A program made the position numbers and the translations under genes. Of a stretch of DNA of 7,626 nt, positions 6,497 through 7,626 are shown in pieces (the first letter of the stretch is position 1; the number at the start of each line of letters is the position of its first letter). Location: positions 1 through 7,626 of the forward strand of contig QGUZ01000243.1 of NCBI GenBank assembly GCA_003242605.1, in the 5' to 3' direction. Source of the DNA: Actinomycetota bacterium (GTDB lineage Bacteria; Actinomycetota; Actinomycetes; Streptosporangiales; Streptosporangiaceae). Under the pieces are notes generated by a model. The model was not told the origin of the DNA and made no database searches. It worked only from the letters and a program-made list of their open reading frames with translations.

Positions 6497-6521
6497 TCGG
6501 TGCCGGGCGCCGGATTTCGCG
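6491..6521 (-). terminator. Possible hairpin directly after the small basic gene
   Basis: On the minus strand, immediately after the TGA at 6522, CGCGAAATC (6521-6513) can pair with GATTCGCG (6498-6491) as an 8-bp stem with one bulged base; an inner CCGG-CGC-CCGG hairpin (6513-6503) fits inside. There is no U tract, so it would be a GC-rich, actinobacterial-style weak terminator at best. It shares bases 6491-6494 with the inverted repeat in the tricorn promoter, so both cannot form in one transcript. Confidence 0.35.
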
Positions 6522-6662
6522 TCAGTCCACTTTGATATCGGGCTCAGGTGCCATCTCCCCGCGTTTCGCCATCTTCTTCGCCTGCTTCGCCTGGCGGGCC
6601 GCCTTGATCGCGGCCTTCTTCGCCTTACCCGACAATTTCGCCTTCTTGCGCTGGTCGCCCAT
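6522..6662 (-). CDS. Small Lys/Ala-rich basic protein (46 aa), function unknown
   Basis: A 46-codon frame starts at ATG 6662-6660 and ends at TGA 6524-6522. It follows a strong RBS, AAGGGGGA at 6674-6667, 4 nt before ATG. The product begins MGDQRKKAKLSGKAKK, continues through an uninterrupted Lys/Ala/Gln/Arg stretch (AAIKAARQAKQAKKMAKRGE) and ends in an acidic PEPDIKVD. Residues about 13-34 should form one highly basic helix with about 10 Lys/Arg, suggesting nucleic-acid or ribosome binding; that is inference. There are no cysteines, no membrane segment and no signal peptide. Codon use (AAA, TTG, GGT, GCA, CCT) is less GC-biased than in neighbours, as often seen in very short or well-expressed genes. 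A mis-called non-coding frame is possible, but the RBS and the regular Lys/Ala periodicity argue for a real gene. It lies between the radical SAM gene and the tricorn promoter on the same strand. Confidence 0.7.
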   Translation of the reverse strand: MGDQRKKAKLSGKAKKAAIKAARQAKQAKKMAKRGEMAPEPDIKVD

Positions 6663-6666
6663 GATG

Positions 6667-6674
6667 TCCCCCTT
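6667..6674 (-). promoter_or_regulatory. Ribosome binding site of the small basic protein gene
   Basis: AAGGGGGA on the minus strand lies 4 nt before the ATG at 6662. It is the main support for this short gene being translated. Confidence 0.6.
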
Positions 6675-6789
6675 GTCGGTGCTAACCGGGGCACGGTGGG
6701 TCCCCGTACGGCGCAGCGAGAGGTACCCGCAAAGGCGACCAATTACCGCATTTCAGGATGAATCAGGCATTTACCGACATTTCCCTGAC

Positions 6790-7626
6790 TTAGAGCAGGG
6801 TGAGCTGCTCGGCCGCCGGCCCCGCGGACGGCGCGGGCGCGCGGGCGGGCGCCCGGGCGGCGGCGCGCACCCCGTCACGGGCCGGGGCGGCGCCGATGCC
6901 GTACCGCTCGGCGAGCCGCCGCACCTGGTCGGCGATGCGCTCCTGGTACGCCCGGGGCGCGTAGGCGCCCCGGCCGTACAGCTCCAGGTACCGGGGGACG
7001 AGCCGCGGGTGCTCCCGGGACAGCCAGGCCATGAACCATTCACGCGCCCCCGGCCGCAGGTGCAGCACGATCGGCACGATCCGGGTGGCCCCGGCCTCGG
7101 CGATCGCCCGGACCGCGGCCTCCAGGGCGCGCGGGCTGTCGGTGAGGTAGGGGAGGATCGGCGCCATCAGCACGCCGCAGCCGATGCCGCGGTCGTTGAG
7201 CGTGGCGCAGGCCTCCAGGCGGGCGCGCGGCGAGGGGGTGCCGGGCTCGACCGGCCGCCAGGCCCGCTCGTCGGTGAACCCGACCGACACGTCCACCCCG
7301 ACCTGGGTGACCTCGGCGGCCTCGGCGAGCAGGTCGATGTCGCGCAGGATCAGCGTGCCCTTGGTGAGGATCGAGAACGGCTGGGCCGCGTCGATCAGCG
7401 CCCGCAGGATGCCGGGCATAAGCCGGTAACGCCCCTCGGCCCGCTGGTAGCAGTCGGCGTTCGGCCCGATCGCGATGACCGGCCGGGGGCGGGCGGCGCG
7501 CAGCCGCGGCGCGGCGAGCTCCCGGCGGGCGAGCTCGGCCGCGTTCACCTTGACGATGATCTTGGAGTCGAAGTCGCGGCCGGTGCCGAGGTCGAGGTAG
7601 GAGTGGGAGTTGCGGGCGAAGCAGTA
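6790..7626 (-). CDS. Radical SAM protein, SplB/Rv2578c-like, 5' end cut by window edge
   Basis: The frame is open from the right edge to TAA 6792-6790, giving 278 visible C-terminal residues; in-frame GTG 7548 is internal because family sequence continues upstream of it. The fragment opens with YCFARNSHSYLDLGTGRDFD, in which the Cys should be the last of the CxxxCxxC iron-sulfur motif; the first two cysteines lie off the window. Then come SKIIVKVN (21-28), YQRAEGRYRLMPGILRAL (60-77), FSILTKGTLILRDIDLL (84-100) and QVGVDVSVGF (108-117), all typical of the spore-photoproduct-lyase-related group to which Mycobacterium Rv2578c belongs. The enzyme should bind [4Fe-4S] and cleave S-adenosylmethionine; its substrate is not established, and DNA repair is inferred from SplB similarity. 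After about residue 246 an Ala/Pro/Arg linker ends in EQLTLL, which resembles a beta-clamp-binding peptide. It is transcribed towards the small basic gene. Confidence 0.9.
   Translation of the reverse strand, partial: YCFARNSHSYLDLGTGRDFDSKIIVKVNAAELARRELAAPRLRAARPRPVIAIGPNADCYQRAEGRYRLMPGILRALIDAAQPFSILTKGTLILRDIDLLAEAAEVTQVGVDVSVGFTDERAWRPVEPGTPSPRARLEACATLNDRGIGCGVLMAPILPYLTDSPRALEAAVRAIAEAGATRIVPIVLHLRPGAREWFMAWLSREHPRLVPRYLELYGRGAYAPRAYQERIADQVRRLAERYGIGAAPARDGVRAAARAPARAPAPSAGPAAEQLTLL

Noticed and set aside
6753..6788. TCAGG repeats and TCAGG/CCTGA pairing after the radical SAM stop, as repeat or terminator
   Set aside because: A 5-bp stem with a 16-nt loop and no U tract is too weak, and the two direct TCAGG copies are too short to be meaningful.
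6663..6789. Promoter for the small basic gene
   Set aside because: Several AT-rich hexamers (such as TAATTG and TTGGTC on the minus strand) occur, but none pair at 16-18 bp spacing with a plausible partner.
6790..7548. GTG at 7548 as the radical SAM start
   Set aside because: The same frame continues upstream to the window edge with conserved family sequence including the YCFARN iron-sulfur cysteine, so this GTG is internal.

Overview
The window is very GC-rich, with G or C in nearly every third codon position inside the genes. It carries GGAG/GGGGG-type ribosome binding sites, a tricorn-type protease and an Rv2578c-like radical SAM protein. Together these point to a high-GC actinobacterium, plausibly a Streptosporangiales/Thermobispora-like thermophile; the genus is a guess. 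It looks like ordinary chromosomal housekeeping/accessory sequence. No insertion sequence, CRISPR array, tRNA, rRNA or phage gene is visible.

Layout, left to right. (1) 1-1394, minus: a GT-B retaining glycosyltransferase of family 4, 3' end cut by the window edge. (2) 1395-1730: a 336-bp divergent control region with an AT-richer patch, a short GC palindrome and, next to the regulator start, a perfect 10-bp inverted repeat that looks like an operator. (3) 1731-2390, plus: a small YafY-like HTH regulator that appears to lack the WYL core. (4) 2420-3082, minus: a class I SAM-dependent methyltransferase, converging on the regulator. (5) 3079-6429, minus: a complete tricorn protease homologue whose stop overlaps the methyltransferase start in an ATGA, so the two form a coupled operon. 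(6) 6430-6521: its promoter region with overlapping inverted repeats. (7) 6522-6662, minus: a 46-residue Lys/Ala-rich protein. (8) 6663-6789: an AT-richer gap with no confident signal. (9) 6790-7626, minus: a radical SAM protein of the SplB/Rv2578c type, 5' end cut by the window edge, ending in QLTLL.

How the genes may work together. The tricorn homologue should cut oligopeptides left by the proteasome or other proteases. The methyltransferase is co-translated with it, but no established pathway links them. The regulator probably controls its own gene through the palindrome and might also influence the divergent glycosyltransferase. The radical SAM protein resembles spore photoproduct lyase relatives, and its C-terminal peptide resembles a beta-clamp-binding motif. 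I see no clearly new multi-gene system. The most distinctive points are the core-less WYL-type regulator with its operator, the Gly-to-Trp change in the methyltransferase cofactor loop, the unannotated-size basic protein, and the possible clamp motif.
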